Source: Mycolicibacterium pyrenivorans
GTDB lineage: Bacteria; Actinomycetota; Actinomycetes; Mycobacteriales; Mycobacteriaceae
NCBI RefSeq assembly: GCF_025821625.1
Contig: NZ_JACKSH010000020.1
Coordinates: 1-43,638 of the forward strand
Direction: 5' to 3'
Length of the DNA: 43,638 nt
In this document: one piece after another, positions 1 to 7,785 of the stretch
Layout of the letters: the number at the start of each line of letters is the position of its first letter
Numbering within the stretch: the stretch's first letter is position 1
The notes under the pieces: generated by a model
What the model was told of the DNA's origin: nothing
Seen by the model: only the letters and a program-made list of their open reading frames with translations
The model's database searches: none
Translations under genes and position numbers: made by a program

Positions 1-4
1 CAGC

Positions 5-50
5 GTGCACACAGATCACGCAAATCACCTCGAACGCGATCTATGTGCAC
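5..50. repeat. Imperfect 13-base inverted repeat
   Basis: GTGCACACAGATC at 5-17 faces GATCTATGTGCAC at 38-50, with one mismatch and a 20-base spacer. It lies just downstream of the nitroreductase stop codon. It could be an operator of a gene to the left, a weak hairpin or a mobile-element end. There is no T-run, so it is not a standard terminator. The function is unknown. Confidence 0.35.
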
Positions 51-93
51 ATTCGACGCCCCGACCCCCTCGAAGCGTTACTGACCCACGCTC

Positions 94-738
94 CTAGCCG
101 TTGCGCGCTTCTCCCCAACTGTCGAAGTAGGTGATCGTTTCCGCCGGCGGGCGCGATGCCGGCCGGAAGTCCGTTCCCGTGTAGTACGCGACAGGGATCA
201 ACGCAACCTGCGTGAACTTCTTCGGGATGCCAAGCAGCTCGGCAACTTCAGGCTCGTTCAGTAGATGCATAGTGGTCCACGAGGAGCCCACTCCCCGCGA
301 TCGTAGCGCAAGCATAAAACTCCAAACCGCAGGGCAGATAGAAGCGTAGAGCACGGATGCATAAGCATGCGGGAGACTTTCGGGCCGGCCTTTGATACAT
401 GGCACCACCAGTGTCGGCACTTGGTCCATCACCTCGACCAGGTAATCGGCGGAATCGTAGACCCGCTTCGTCTGACTATCGTTCGGCGAGAACGAATCGG
501 GTTGGACAGCCCGATGTTGGTCGATTGACCGCCGGTATATCTCGGCGAGCGCGGCGCGTTTTGCGGCGTCCTGTACGACAACGAATCTCCACCCCTGCAG
601 GTTACTTCCAGTGGGCGCCTGCTGGGCAACGCTGACACACTCCAAAAGAACATCCGTCGGAACTTGACGGTTAAGGTCCAATCGCCGGCGCACTGCGCGA
701 GTAGTTGTCAACAGATGGTCAGTGATTGCGGTATCCAT
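94..738 (-). CDS. Nitroreductase-family FMN oxidoreductase
   Basis: The protein is a 214-residue nitroreductase, a family of FMN-dependent, NAD(P)H-using cytoplasmic reductases of nitro, quinone or enone substrates. The N-terminal part has the usual FMN-binding pattern (RAVRRRLD, then QQAPTGSNLQGWRFVVV). The C-terminal part has the RSRGVGSSWTT segment followed by LLGIP, also typical of the family. I start at the ATG at 738 because AAGGA lies 4-5 bases upstream; a TTG at 765 would add nine residues. It is last in a three-gene minus-strand cluster with a VOC protein and an amidohydrolase, which suggests breakdown of an aromatic or other cyclic compound. The substrate cannot be told from sequence. 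Confidence 0.85.
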   Translation of the reverse strand: MDTAITDHLLTTTRAVRRRLDLNRQVPTDVLLECVSVAQQAPTGSNLQGWRFVVVQDAAKRAALAEIYRRSIDQHRAVQPDSFSPNDSQTKRVYDSADYLVEVMDQVPTLVVPCIKGRPESLPHAYASVLYASICPAVWSFMLALRSRGVGSSWTTMHLLNEPEVAELLGIPKKFTQVALIPVAYYTGTDFRPASRPPAETITYFDSWGEARNG

Positions 739-797
739 GCGTTCCTTCGCAATAGCGGCACCCAATAAGTAGACGTCCTCGCCGTGACGGCTTAGGG

Positions 798-1745
798 CTA
801 TCTCGGGCCGATGTCAGCGGGATGTTCAGGCGGTGGTCGAAAGAACTCCTTCGGCCGGTCGACGAACTCCACGAGAGTGCCATCTGGATCATCGACGCCG
901 CTTATTCGTAAATCCTGGACTGCAGTGCCGCCCAAGCTCACTGGGAACGGACCTCGAAGGGCAAGTCCTTTCGAAACCATTTGGCTCCGGGTCTCCTCAG
1001 CATCGTCCACGCGCAGAGCCATCCGGGTGAATCCGCTGTGATAAGCAGACTTGTACGAGTCGCCTTGGCGCGCCGAGCCATCCGGCTGGGTCAGACAAAG
1101 CGCGAAGCCGCCGTCGTCCTCGGGCAGGCCGAGAGTAACGGCTTTTCCAGTGCCCCAGATGAATTCACCGACTCGTGGATTGTTCACGATTTTGAACCCG
1201 ATTGTTTCGTAGAACGCGATCGAACTATCGAGATCGGCACAGGTTGCCCGAATGCCCAGGACGGTCGACGTCGGGCAGTCATCCTCCACCACTTCGACAT
1301 TCGCGCCGTCGGGGTCACGCAATAGGATCGCGTCCGCGCTGTTGGTGGCGAAAACGGAAGCACCACGCTCTCTCAGGACCGTTCCACCGGCAGCGACGAT
1401 GCGGTCCGACATGCCCTTCAGAGATGGCACACTAACCGCGAACGCATGCAAGCCTGGAATGGAAACATCGTCGTATGGCCGGCCTTCGGTGGGCGGATCC
1501 ATCCACTCCACCAACTCGAGCGCCGAAGATGATCGCGGGCCGCGCCAGTCGTACATAAAGCTCGCGCGAGAGCTAGTAGGACCGGCAATACCGAGCACAG
1601 CGGCGTCTTCGCTGCGAGCAGCGTCGGTTTGCATTGCGAGCCGCAGACCTAGTGCGTCGCCGTAGAATCTCCGACTGCGGTCGAAGTCGCGGATATTCAG
1701 GCAGACGTGTAAGAACCGTCGTGCCAGACCGTCATCATGGCCCAT
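798..1745 (-). CDS. VOC-family protein with two glyoxalase/dioxygenase domains
   Basis: This 315-residue protein has two vicinal-oxygen-chelate modules. The first begins with FLHVCLNIRDFDRSRRFYGDALGL (shown here only as the family motif, residues about 11-34) and ends at DPDGANVEVVE. The second begins at VLGIRATCADLDSSIAFYE and ends at DDPDGTLVEFVD. The final Glu in each VEVVE/VEFVD strand and the early His of module one are candidate metal ligands. The family includes extradiol dioxygenases, glyoxalases and bleomycin-binding proteins, so the reaction is open. Its ATG overlaps the TGA of the upstream amidohydrolase (TGATG), indicating translational coupling. Confidence 0.8.
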   Translation of the reverse strand: MGHDDGLARRFLHVCLNIRDFDRSRRFYGDALGLRLAMQTDAARSEDAAVLGIAGPTSSRASFMYDWRGPRSSSALELVEWMDPPTEGRPYDDVSIPGLHAFAVSVPSLKGMSDRIVAAGGTVLRERGASVFATNSADAILLRDPDGANVEVVEDDCPTSTVLGIRATCADLDSSIAFYETIGFKIVNNPRVGEFIWGTGKAVTLGLPEDDGGFALCLTQPDGSARQGDSYKSAYHSGFTRMALRVDDAEETRSQMVSKGLALRGPFPVSLGGTAVQDLRISGVDDPDGTLVEFVDRPKEFFRPPPEHPADIGPR

Positions 1746-2935
1746 CAGGCGGATATCGGAGCATGCATACCGACGAGATCGTACGCATTGCCGCTCATTA
1801 CCTTTTGGATGACAGCGGGATCCTGATCCTTTACGTAGTCGTAGTAGCTCAGCGGGTCGGCGAGACCCTCTGGGTGCGGGTAGTCCGACCCGAAGAGCAA
1901 CTTGTCTGGCGAGACGATTTTGAGAAGTTCGTTGATGTCGGTTTCCCAGAAGGGACTCACCCAGACGTTGCGGTCGAAGACCTTGAGCGGTTCTTCCTCG
2001 AACATTTGGGGCATTTGGCCGTAGATGTGCGCCAGGTCATGGAGAAGTGGGCGTACCCAGTCGGTTCCGTTCTCCACTGAGGCCATTCTCAATCGCGGAA
2101 AACGAGTGAATGTCCCGTGACAGATGAAGCTCCCAATCAAGTCGTGTATGTCGCGGTGGCCGGCGACCAGGTTGCGAAAGGCGTTTTCCTTGAACGGATT
2201 CTGGTGATTACCCGGCTCCCACATCTTTACGTAGTCCCCAAGGATTGTGAACGTGGCGTGAACGAGAACTGGGATATTTGCTTCCTCCACTCGGCGCCAG
2301 AACGGATCAAACTCGGGCAGCGCCGGCGACCGATAGCCGCGCAGGCCGTTAACCGGAGCCGGCCTGATCAGGATGGCTCGAGCACCACGCTCGAGCACCC
2401 ACTCGAGTTCGCGGACCGCTTCGTCGACGAGCGGCAGCGCAATCACTGGCGTGGCGAAGATGCGCTCTTCGTAGTCGAACGTCCATTCTTCTGCCATCCA
2501 CCGGTTCAGCGCATGGACAAGTGCGTGCACGAGTTCGGGATCATCCATGGCTGACTGCTCAACGAGGTTCGCGAGCGTCGGGTAGACCAACGCGTTCTGC
2601 ACGCCTTGCTCATCGAGGAGTTTCAGGCGGGCGTCAGGCCGGCGGAACGAATCCGGCGTGGCGATCGGCTCACCCGTCATCTGCCGAATTGTGCGCCCAT
2701 CAGTATTTGTGCCCGCGTAAAAGTCGATGTGCGCGCCTGGACGAGCGACTCTCTCGAAAGTCGGATTAGGAATGTAGTGAACGATCTTGCCGTTGACGGC
2801 CAGGCGCGTACGTCCTCGAACCTGGATGAACTCGACGGCGCCGTCGTACTCCTTGGGCAGGTGCCGACTGACCGCGTCGGGGGTTTCGTACATATGGTTG
2901 TCAGCGTCGAACACCGGGAATCCAAGTTTGTACAC
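1745..2935 (-). CDS. Amidohydrolase-2 (ACMSD-like) family metal-dependent hydrolase
   Basis: This 396-residue protein belongs to the amidohydrolase_2 family (TIM-barrel, divalent metal), whose members hydrolyse or decarboxylate cyclic acids. Visible signs are the N-terminal DADNHMYE (the family's D-x-D/H-x-H-like start), VLVHATF for the central His, ICHGTFTRFP for a second His, and LLFGSDYPHPEG carrying the late catalytic Asp. I prefer the GTG at 2935, preceded by GGAGG with five bases between; a GTG at 2947 is the alternative. It is the first gene of the cluster that continues into the VOC protein and nitroreductase. The palindrome at 3011-3020 upstream may be its operator. The substrate is not deducible. 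Confidence 0.82.
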   Translation of the reverse strand: MYKLGFPVFDADNHMYETPDAVSRHLPKEYDGAVEFIQVRGRTRLAVNGKIVHYIPNPTFERVARPGAHIDFYAGTNTDGRTIRQMTGEPIATPDSFRRPDARLKLLDEQGVQNALVYPTLANLVEQSAMDDPELVHALVHALNRWMAEEWTFDYEERIFATPVIALPLVDEAVRELEWVLERGARAILIRPAPVNGLRGYRSPALPEFDPFWRRVEEANIPVLVHATFTILGDYVKMWEPGNHQNPFKENAFRNLVAGHRDIHDLIGSFICHGTFTRFPRLRMASVENGTDWVRPLLHDLAHIYGQMPQMFEEEPLKVFDRNVWVSPFWETDINELLKIVSPDKLLFGSDYPHPEGLADPLSYYDYVKDQDPAVIQKVMSGNAYDLVGMHAPISA

Positions 2936-3010
2936 GGCCGCCTCCACGTGGCTTCAGACGTCTCATTACCTTCGGCCCGAGCATAGCCCGGATCAACCTA
3001 ATTGCATAAC

Positions 3011-3020
3011 GGTTATAACC
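3011..3020. promoter_or_regulatory. Perfect palindrome GGTTATAACC upstream of the amidohydrolase operon
   Basis: GGTTATAACC is a perfect 10-base palindrome in an AT-richer patch about 75 bases upstream of the amidohydrolase start. TGCA words flank it almost symmetrically (3003-3006 and 3024-3027). The position and form fit a TetR- or GntR-type operator, but no regulator gene is present in the window. The rest of 2936-3204 shows no gene that I can support. Confidence 0.35.
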
Positions 3021-3204
3021 ACTTGCACTTTATCACTGCAAGCCCTCTCCCGTCCCGGCTACCTCTTACAGGAGGCGCCGTCTCACGACCGATCATTCTT
3101 GTAGTCGCCGGTCGCACGGGTTTTCGGCCCCCGCCACGAGGTGAAGCTAAGTCGAGCTATCCCGCAACACATCGCGAGCTGATCATCATCTACGCCGTAA
3201 GACG

Positions 3205-3552
3205 AAAACGGTCATCAACGGTGAGCGGGCCGCCAAATCAACTCGTTTCGTCAAGACCACCGCTGGCGGGCGCACCCTCGATGAGGCCATCCAGGCCAGG
3301 CGCAGTCATTGGTCGGCTCAAGGGGTATGTCACCAACCTCGATGCCACCACGATGCCCGTAGGTGAGGTCATCGCGAAGTACCACGATCTCTGGCACGTC
3401 GAGCGTTCGTTTCGGATGTCCAAGACCGACCTCGAGGCCCGCCCGACCCGATGTTCCACCGCACCCGCGACGCCATCGAAGCACACCTGACCATCGTGTT
3501 CACCGCGCTGGCCGTCGCGCACTACATTCAGGAATTGAACGATTCGATGTAA
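3205..3552 (+). pseudogene. IS1634-like transposase remnant, frameshifted and truncated
   Basis: Three consecutive reading frames encode the C-terminal part of a transposase of the IS1634 group (DDE type). About 3205-3325 reads VINGERAAKSTRFVKTTAGG and then a LDEAIQARR segment. About 3310-3450 reads LKGYVTNLD, then YHDLWHVERSFRMSKTDLEA. About 3452-3552 reads FHRTRDAIEAHLTIVFTALA to a TAA. At least two frameshifts separate them, the N-terminal catalytic part is missing, and the usual C-terminal tail after IQELN is absent. No clear terminal inverted repeats were found. The remnant sits between the catabolic operon and the 3' end of the mce run. Confidence 0.8.
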
Positions 3553-3573
3553 CCGTTGTCCCATGGGCGGGGT

Positions 3574-4017
3574 TCAGGGTGCGGGCGCGTCCGGCACCTT
3601 CTCTTCGGGGAAGCCCCCACGGCGAGCCGGCAAATCGCCAGAAAGCGAAGGGTGGTCGCCGTAGCAGGACGCCATCCCCTTTGTCTGAGTACTTTCACAA
3701 ATGAGCGATCCGAAGACGAAGATCCGAATTGTGACCCACCCAAAGGCCTCTTTCGGAGGCTGCCAGTTCACGCGCAGTCTGGCGCCGTCTGTTAACTGGC
3801 TCTTCGGGTTCAAGACCATCGCGTTGGTTCGCCACGGCAGCGGCACACCACTCAACGCTATCGGCTGCGAGCCATCGTAATACTCGAGGTTCACAGAGTG
3901 TATGGACCCTGAAACAACCTCGTACGTGACGCCGACATCGGCGCGCGCGGCTGGAGCTACCCCCAGTGCGGCAAGAATCGTGACAAGCGACGTGGCCGCA
4001 CATCCCACACGAATCAT
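3574..4017 (-). CDS. Exported MmpS-like protein (distal paralogue)
   Basis: This 147-residue protein has a signal peptide ending near APAARA (cleavage about residue 26). The mature domain begins VTYEVVSGSIHSVNLEYYDG and continues to LPWRTNAMV, the pattern of the soluble beta-rich domain of MmpS proteins, which assist MmpL lipid exporters. It is clearly paralogous to the product of 5273-5677. A GGAGG lies five bases before the ATG. The conserved core ends at about ASCYG; the last 28 residues have no counterpart in the paralogue and run up to the transposase remnant, so the 3' end may have been replaced when the element inserted. It lies 206 bases from the gene before it and may have its own promoter. 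Confidence 0.7.
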   Translation of the reverse strand: MIRVGCAATSLVTILAALGVAPAARADVGVTYEVVSGSIHSVNLEYYDGSQPIALSGVPLPWRTNAMVLNPKSQLTDGARLRVNWQPPKEAFGWVTIRIFVFGSLICESTQTKGMASCYGDHPSLSGDLPARRGGFPEEKVPDAPAP

Positions 4018-4223
4018 GCGTCCTCCTCTCTACCAGCCGGGTCCTCTCGCAGCACCCGTGAATCGTTGGCGCCGCGCTTTCACGGTGCCGTTTTCGCACG
4101 GTCTTACGCCCATTGCATCTTGTGCAGCCACACGGCGGACTCGAGTGGTGATACGAGCCTCAGTAGCCCATGGCGGGCGCCTGCCGCGGGGCTCAGCTAG
4201 GGCGGAAGTACCGATCAATTGCC

Positions 4224-4487
4224 TCATGCGAAAGGAGGTTTACCTTCGACAATCGTCCAAGTTCCGTTGGCCACGTTGAAGATCGAGTACCAGTCGTGGC
4301 ACACGTCCATCCGCCAGACCTTGGGGTGGGGTGGGTAACCGCTCACCGGTAATTCCTGCCCAGGACACCATCGCCCGACGCCGCCGCCGACGTCAGGCGC
4401 AGCCTGGGCGCTTCCCGTCGAGTTGAAGACTGCCACGCTTGTACAGGCAAACATCAACGCCGTCGTCAACAATCCCACTCGCGTCAA
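4224..4487 (-). CDS. Small secreted protein with WCPGQ / VCHDW motifs
   Basis: I start this 87-residue protein at a TTG at 4487 because AAAGGGG lies seven bases upstream; the open frame continues to an ATG at 4544 without a ribosome site. It has a short signal peptide (TTALMFACTSVAVF, cleavage near AQA). The mature part carries RWCPGQELP, WRMDVCHDWY and two Cys that could form a disulfide. Small exported proteins with WCPGx and CHDW motifs recur in mycobacteria; as far as I know their function is undetermined. It belongs to the string of exported proteins behind the mce genes. Confidence 0.65.
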   Translation of the reverse strand: MTRVGLLTTALMFACTSVAVFNSTGSAQAAPDVGGGVGRWCPGQELPVSGYPPHPKVWRMDVCHDWYSIFNVANGTWTIVEGKPPFA

Positions 4488-4662
4488 GTTGAATCCCCTT
4501 TCGGGCCGCTTGGCGTCTGTTCGAGCCGCTCGACATCCGTGCACCGGCGACGCCCACCACCGGACATAGATTCCCGCCTGACGGCGCTAGGATGGCTGCT
4601 GACGTGGCTAATGATTTTCTCCGTCACACATCGGACTGAGCCGGGCATACGTTCTGCCCAGC

Positions 4663-5232
4663 TCAGCCAGCAGGACACGTCCCGTAACTGTTGCAGACAT
4701 AAGACCGTCTGTCGTCCCAACCTTTGAACCACGTCCCTTGCGGTGTGGCAAACAGTGCAAAGGGACCATGCGCGCAGTAAGTGTTGCCCTCCAGCGTGGT
4801 GGCGCAGAGCGTTTCTTCATAAGTCACGTAGCTCAGCGGTGGCAACGGCCGCTGCGCCTGTCCGGCGGGGAACTGGATGGCTGCCGTCCAACCGTGGTGC
4901 ACCGCGCGGTTTCCGTTGAACCACGCGATGTGATTGTCCCCGGGCGGGGCACCCGGGACATCACCCGAGCAGCCAAAGCTCCCCCAGTTCCACATACCAC
5001 AGTTCAGCCCCGAGGGTGACAGGAACCAGACACCGGGAGAGCCGGGCAGAAAGAAGTCTTCTGCATTTTGCTTCGTGTAGAAGGCGGTGATGACAGTCTC
5101 GTCGGGGAACGGAGTGGCTTGCGGCGGAGCATCACCACCGGGCGTGTCGTCTGCGTATCCCGGTGCAGCGACGGCGAATGCCAATCCGATGGCGCATCCG
5201 ACCGCGGTGAGATATCGGCCAAGGATATGCAT
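4663..5232 (-). CDS. Secreted cysteine-rich protein with FLSPSG motif
   Basis: This 189-residue protein has a clear signal peptide (about residues 1-27, ending APGYA). The mature part carries six Cys in pairs: LNCGMWNWGSFGC, LCATTLEGNTYC and YVCNSYGTC, probably disulfides. The segment VWFLSPSGLNCGMW resembles the F-x-S-P-S-G-x-x-C signature of small exported actinobacterial proteins of unknown function. AAGGAG six bases before the ATG supports the start. It lies 40 bases behind the MmpS-like gene at 5273-5677 and is probably cotranscribed. No enzymatic motif is visible. Confidence 0.72.
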   Translation of the reverse strand: MHILGRYLTAVGCAIGLAFAVAAPGYADDTPGGDAPPQATPFPDETVITAFYTKQNAEDFFLPGSPGVWFLSPSGLNCGMWNWGSFGCSGDVPGAPPGDNHIAWFNGNRAVHHGWTAAIQFPAGQAQRPLPPLSYVTYEETLCATTLEGNTYCAHGPFALFATPQGTWFKGWDDRRSYVCNSYGTCPAG

Positions 5233-5272
5233 TACTTGCTCCTTACGTCAGCCATCGATACGAAGCGCAATC

Positions 5273-5677
5273 TCACGAGCTGAAATTGGTGTTGCCAAAG
5301 CAGGCCGCATTGCCGACATCAAGTGTGCTTTGACACAGAACTTTGCCGTTCAACAGAATGCGCACAGTCAGCCAGTAACCAATCGGGATCCCAGGGGGCA
5401 ACGGCGACGCAGGTACGTAGCCTCGCCAATCAGCGCGAATTTCGGCGCCCCGGGCCGATGGGCTGTGCGCGTCCATAACGGTCGCGTCCACGCGCCACGG
5501 CAGTACGGCCCCCTCGACTACTCTCCGCTCCGATCGATCGAAATACTCGATGTTCGCTGCACGGACGGACTCCGATACGACCTCGTACGTCACGTTGTCG
5601 TCTGCCCTGGCGGCCGGTGCGAGCAGCACGGCTGCGACGCTGACGATAATCGTTACGATCATCGCGCGGATACGCAC
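5273..5677 (-). CDS. Exported MmpS-like protein (proximal paralogue)
   Basis: This 134-residue protein has a signal peptide ending APAARA (about residue 25), followed by VTYEVVSESVRAANIEYFD and VLPWRVDATV, the MmpS-type soluble fold. It ends with a Cys pair (VLCQSTLDVGNAACFG). It starts at GTG 5677, preceded by GGGAGG with five bases between. Unlike classical MmpS proteins the membrane segment looks like a cleavable signal peptide, and no MmpL gene is present in the window. It is a paralogue of 3574-4017. Its place in the mce run suggests a periplasmic lipid-handling or scaffold role, which is inference. Confidence 0.72.
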   Translation of the reverse strand: MRIRAMIVTIIVSVAAVLLAPAARADDNVTYEVVSESVRAANIEYFDRSERRVVEGAVLPWRVDATVMDAHSPSARGAEIRADWRGYVPASPLPPGIPIGYWLTVRILLNGKVLCQSTLDVGNAACFGNTNFSS

Positions 5678-5730
5678 GATAGCCTCCCGAGGATATCCAT
5701 AGGCGGTCGGCTCACTGTGTTCGCTTCACA

Positions 5731-6237
5731 TCAAGGCCCCGCGAGAATCACTGACGTGTAATAGCCGGAGATTTCGTCATAAATCATATCTGCCCCATAG
5801 TCTGTGAAGGCGCAATCGGCGATGAAAGGGGGACGGTCTTGGACATCGAGGTTACTGTCCCGCTCGACGTCGACTGCGCCCTGCAGTAGTAGTGCCTTGA
5901 TCGCATCGGCTTCGTTGTCAGCCCAGCCGCGCAACAACTTTGACTTGGTACCGCTATAGCCGAGCGCCTTCAACCCAGGCGCAGGATCGTCAACGGGTTG
6001 CGCACCTTGGCTCACGCGGTTCTTGTAGGTCCTTGTTGATTCGTTGGCAATCCGGTTCACCTGCTCGACGAGAGGATTGCTGCGCAGCGGACAGGCACCT
6101 CCGCGCGCCGACACGACCGCGCTTCGCAGACTGGCCGTCAGGTCCGCGGAAGCGGGTGCAGCAAGCGTGACCGCTGCTGGGACGACGAGCGCGATCGCCG
6201 CCACCCACCCGATCCATCGTCCGCTCCGGCGGGGCAT
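5731..6237 (-). CDS. Secreted CAP/SCP-like protein
   Basis: From the ATG at 6237 the product is 168 residues, with a standard signal peptide (RRSGRWIGWVAAIALVVP, cleavage near PASA). An ATG at 6279 would add 14 residues and overlap the previous gene; neither start has a good ribosome site. The mature domain reads LRSAVVSARG, CPLRSNPLVEQVNRIAN, then GLKALGYSG and ISGYYTSVILAG. This is like small mycobacterial exported proteins related to the CAP fold. Two Cys (CPLR and DCAF) may pair. The tail motif resembles the last CAP strand, but catalytic-type His residues are not evident. Function unknown; it is part of the exported set behind mceF. Confidence 0.68.
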   Translation of the reverse strand: MPRRSGRWIGWVAAIALVVPAAVTLAAPASADLTASLRSAVVSARGGACPLRSNPLVEQVNRIANESTRTYKNRVSQGAQPVDDPAPGLKALGYSGTKSKLLRGWADNEADAIKALLLQGAVDVERDSNLDVQDRPPFIADCAFTDYGADMIYDEISGYYTSVILAGP

Positions 6238-6265
6238 CGGGTCGCGGACGCGTCCGCACCTCCCG

Positions 6266-7003
6266 TCAGCTACATACATGCGAACGCTCGATCTTGGTGC
6301 CCCAGTTCTTCGCCACCTGCACCGATGGGCCGGTGAACCAGGCAGGCTGGTGGCTTTTTATACCTGCGCTCACGTTCGACAGTTGTTGCCACAATCGGAA
6401 AAAAGCCTCACCTTGGTACAGAGGAAAGTACAAGTCGTTGGTGTGGTTCGTGGCTTGGGTGAGCGCGTTCACGCGCGGCGCCAAGAAATCGAACGATTGG
6501 TCGATGTTTGCTGTGACGATATCGGCCTCTTCCTGGAGACCGTCGCGGCTGTAGTCCCAGTCACTGCCAGAGCCGATTATCGGGCCGGGTCCATTGGGGG
6601 TGATCCGGTCGAACTGAAACTTATCGATCTGACGTCTCAATTCGTAGTATTGAGCGTTGAACCATTGGCACATTTCGCGCTGGGCAGTGATGTCGGTATC
6701 GGTGATGGTCCCCTTCGTCTGGTCGTAGGGGAAAGGGAACTTTGGTTGCCAGTCCGATGGCGTCGGAACGAAAACCGGTAACGGGGTGACCGGCTTGTCG
6801 TAGGTATTGTTGGTGTTGAATGCGTCCGGGTTGTAATCGTAGACTTCATCGTAATACGGTACCGGCTCCGTTCCGTCCGGATCGGCCGCCGCGGTCGGCA
6901 ATATCACGTTCGGCATTGTGATTGCCGTGAGCAGCAACGCCGTGGCAATACCGCGGCGACGGCGCGACTTCTTATTGACCTGGCTTACCATCGTCATCGC
7001 CAT
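6266..7003 (-). CDS. Exported mce-cluster protein of unknown function
   Basis: I start this 245-residue protein at ATG 7003, preceded by AGGGAGAG; the frame is open to 7072. It has a basic N-terminus (NKKSRRRRG) and a hydrophobic signal segment ending near PTAAA (about residue 39). The mature domain is rich in Tyr, Phe and Trp and reads QREMCQWFNAQYYELRRQID, then ANIDQSFDFLAPRVNALTQA and AGIKSHQPAWFTGP. It looks helical, with few Cys (CQWF and the terminal VCS). I do not recognise a named family. It follows the Mas gene by 31 bases and is probably made with the transporter. Confidence 0.7.
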   Translation of the reverse strand: MAMTMVSQVNKKSRRRRGIATALLLTAITMPNVILPTAAADPDGTEPVPYYDEVYDYNPDAFNTNNTYDKPVTPLPVFVPTPSDWQPKFPFPYDQTKGTITDTDITAQREMCQWFNAQYYELRRQIDKFQFDRITPNGPGPIIGSGSDWDYSRDGLQEEADIVTANIDQSFDFLAPRVNALTQATNHTNDLYFPLYQGEAFFRLWQQLSNVSAGIKSHQPAWFTGPSVQVAKNWGTKIERSHVCS

Positions 7004-7034
7004 GCTCTCTCCCTTGCCACAACCGTTTTCGAAG

Positions 7035-7745
7035 CTACTTTCCGGCGACCATGGCCCCGATGCCCCCGACATCGCTAATCTGCCAGTCCTTGGCGCTATC
7101 GATCGTGAGGCTGTATGCGGCGGTCGACTGCAAGGGTTCTGGGGCTTGCACGGTCTTAGTTTGAACGCTCACAAATGCATCGACGACATAACTCGTTCCG
7201 GCATTCGAGCGAACCTTCGCGGCGAGCGGACTTGCCGTCGAGGACCATTCAAGCGGAAGCAGAATCTGTTCCATTGACGTCGCCGCGCTGGTCAGCTTGT
7301 CCTTCATTTCCGGGGTGGTGCCTGCGACGAGTTTGCCCTTCCATTCATCGAGGTGTTGGAAATCCATTGCAGCGGCGTTTGCCGCGTAGTCGAGAGCGAT
7401 TTTCTCAGCACGGGCGTAGTTCGCGGATTGCTGGGCTTGTAGGTCGATCTTATGGTGCGCATCCCTGTACAGCCAGGCTAGTACGCTGATTGTTGCGACA
7501 AGGGCGACGATGATCGCGCTTTGCACCAAGCCGCGTAGGGAAACCGATACTCGCCATCGTTTGGGTGTCTTGCCTGCCGATTCCCTGTCCGCGGGTTCGT
7601 CAGGATCGGGCTTCCGGCCCTCATGCTCGCTGTCTTTGGACTCGCCGACGAGCAGCGGAGACTCCGCGTCGCTCTCCGCCGAATCGGGTTCGTGGGCATC
7701 GGAGTTCACATTCACGTCCATCAAAGCCTTCTTCCTTTGACTCAT
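7035..7745 (-). CDS. Mce-associated membrane protein (Mas-type)
   Basis: This 236-residue protein starts at ATG 7745 (GAGGG upstream); the frame also runs back to 7805. It has an acidic, disordered cytoplasmic N-terminus (about residues 1-70, many Asp/Glu/Ser), one membrane helix (about 75-95: SAIIVALVATISVLAWLY), then an extracytoplasmic domain. That domain includes NYARAEKIALDYAANAAAMD and FQHLDEWKGKLVAGTTPEM, the typical core of Mce-associated proteins. Such proteins usually follow mceF; in the Mce1 and Mce4 systems they contribute to transporter assembly or stability. Here it lies 40 bases after the mceF stop, as expected. Confidence 0.88.
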   Translation of the reverse strand: MSQRKKALMDVNVNSDAHEPDSAESDAESPLLVGESKDSEHEGRKPDPDEPADRESAGKTPKRWRVSVSLRGLVQSAIIVALVATISVLAWLYRDAHHKIDLQAQQSANYARAEKIALDYAANAAAMDFQHLDEWKGKLVAGTTPEMKDKLTSAATSMEQILLPLEWSSTASPLAAKVRSNAGTSYVVDAFVSVQTKTVQAPEPLQSTAAYSLTIDSAKDWQISDVGGIGAMVAGK

Positions 7746-7785
7746 AGCAGTCCATCCCTCGATCCGATTGCTCAGGTGGCCGACG

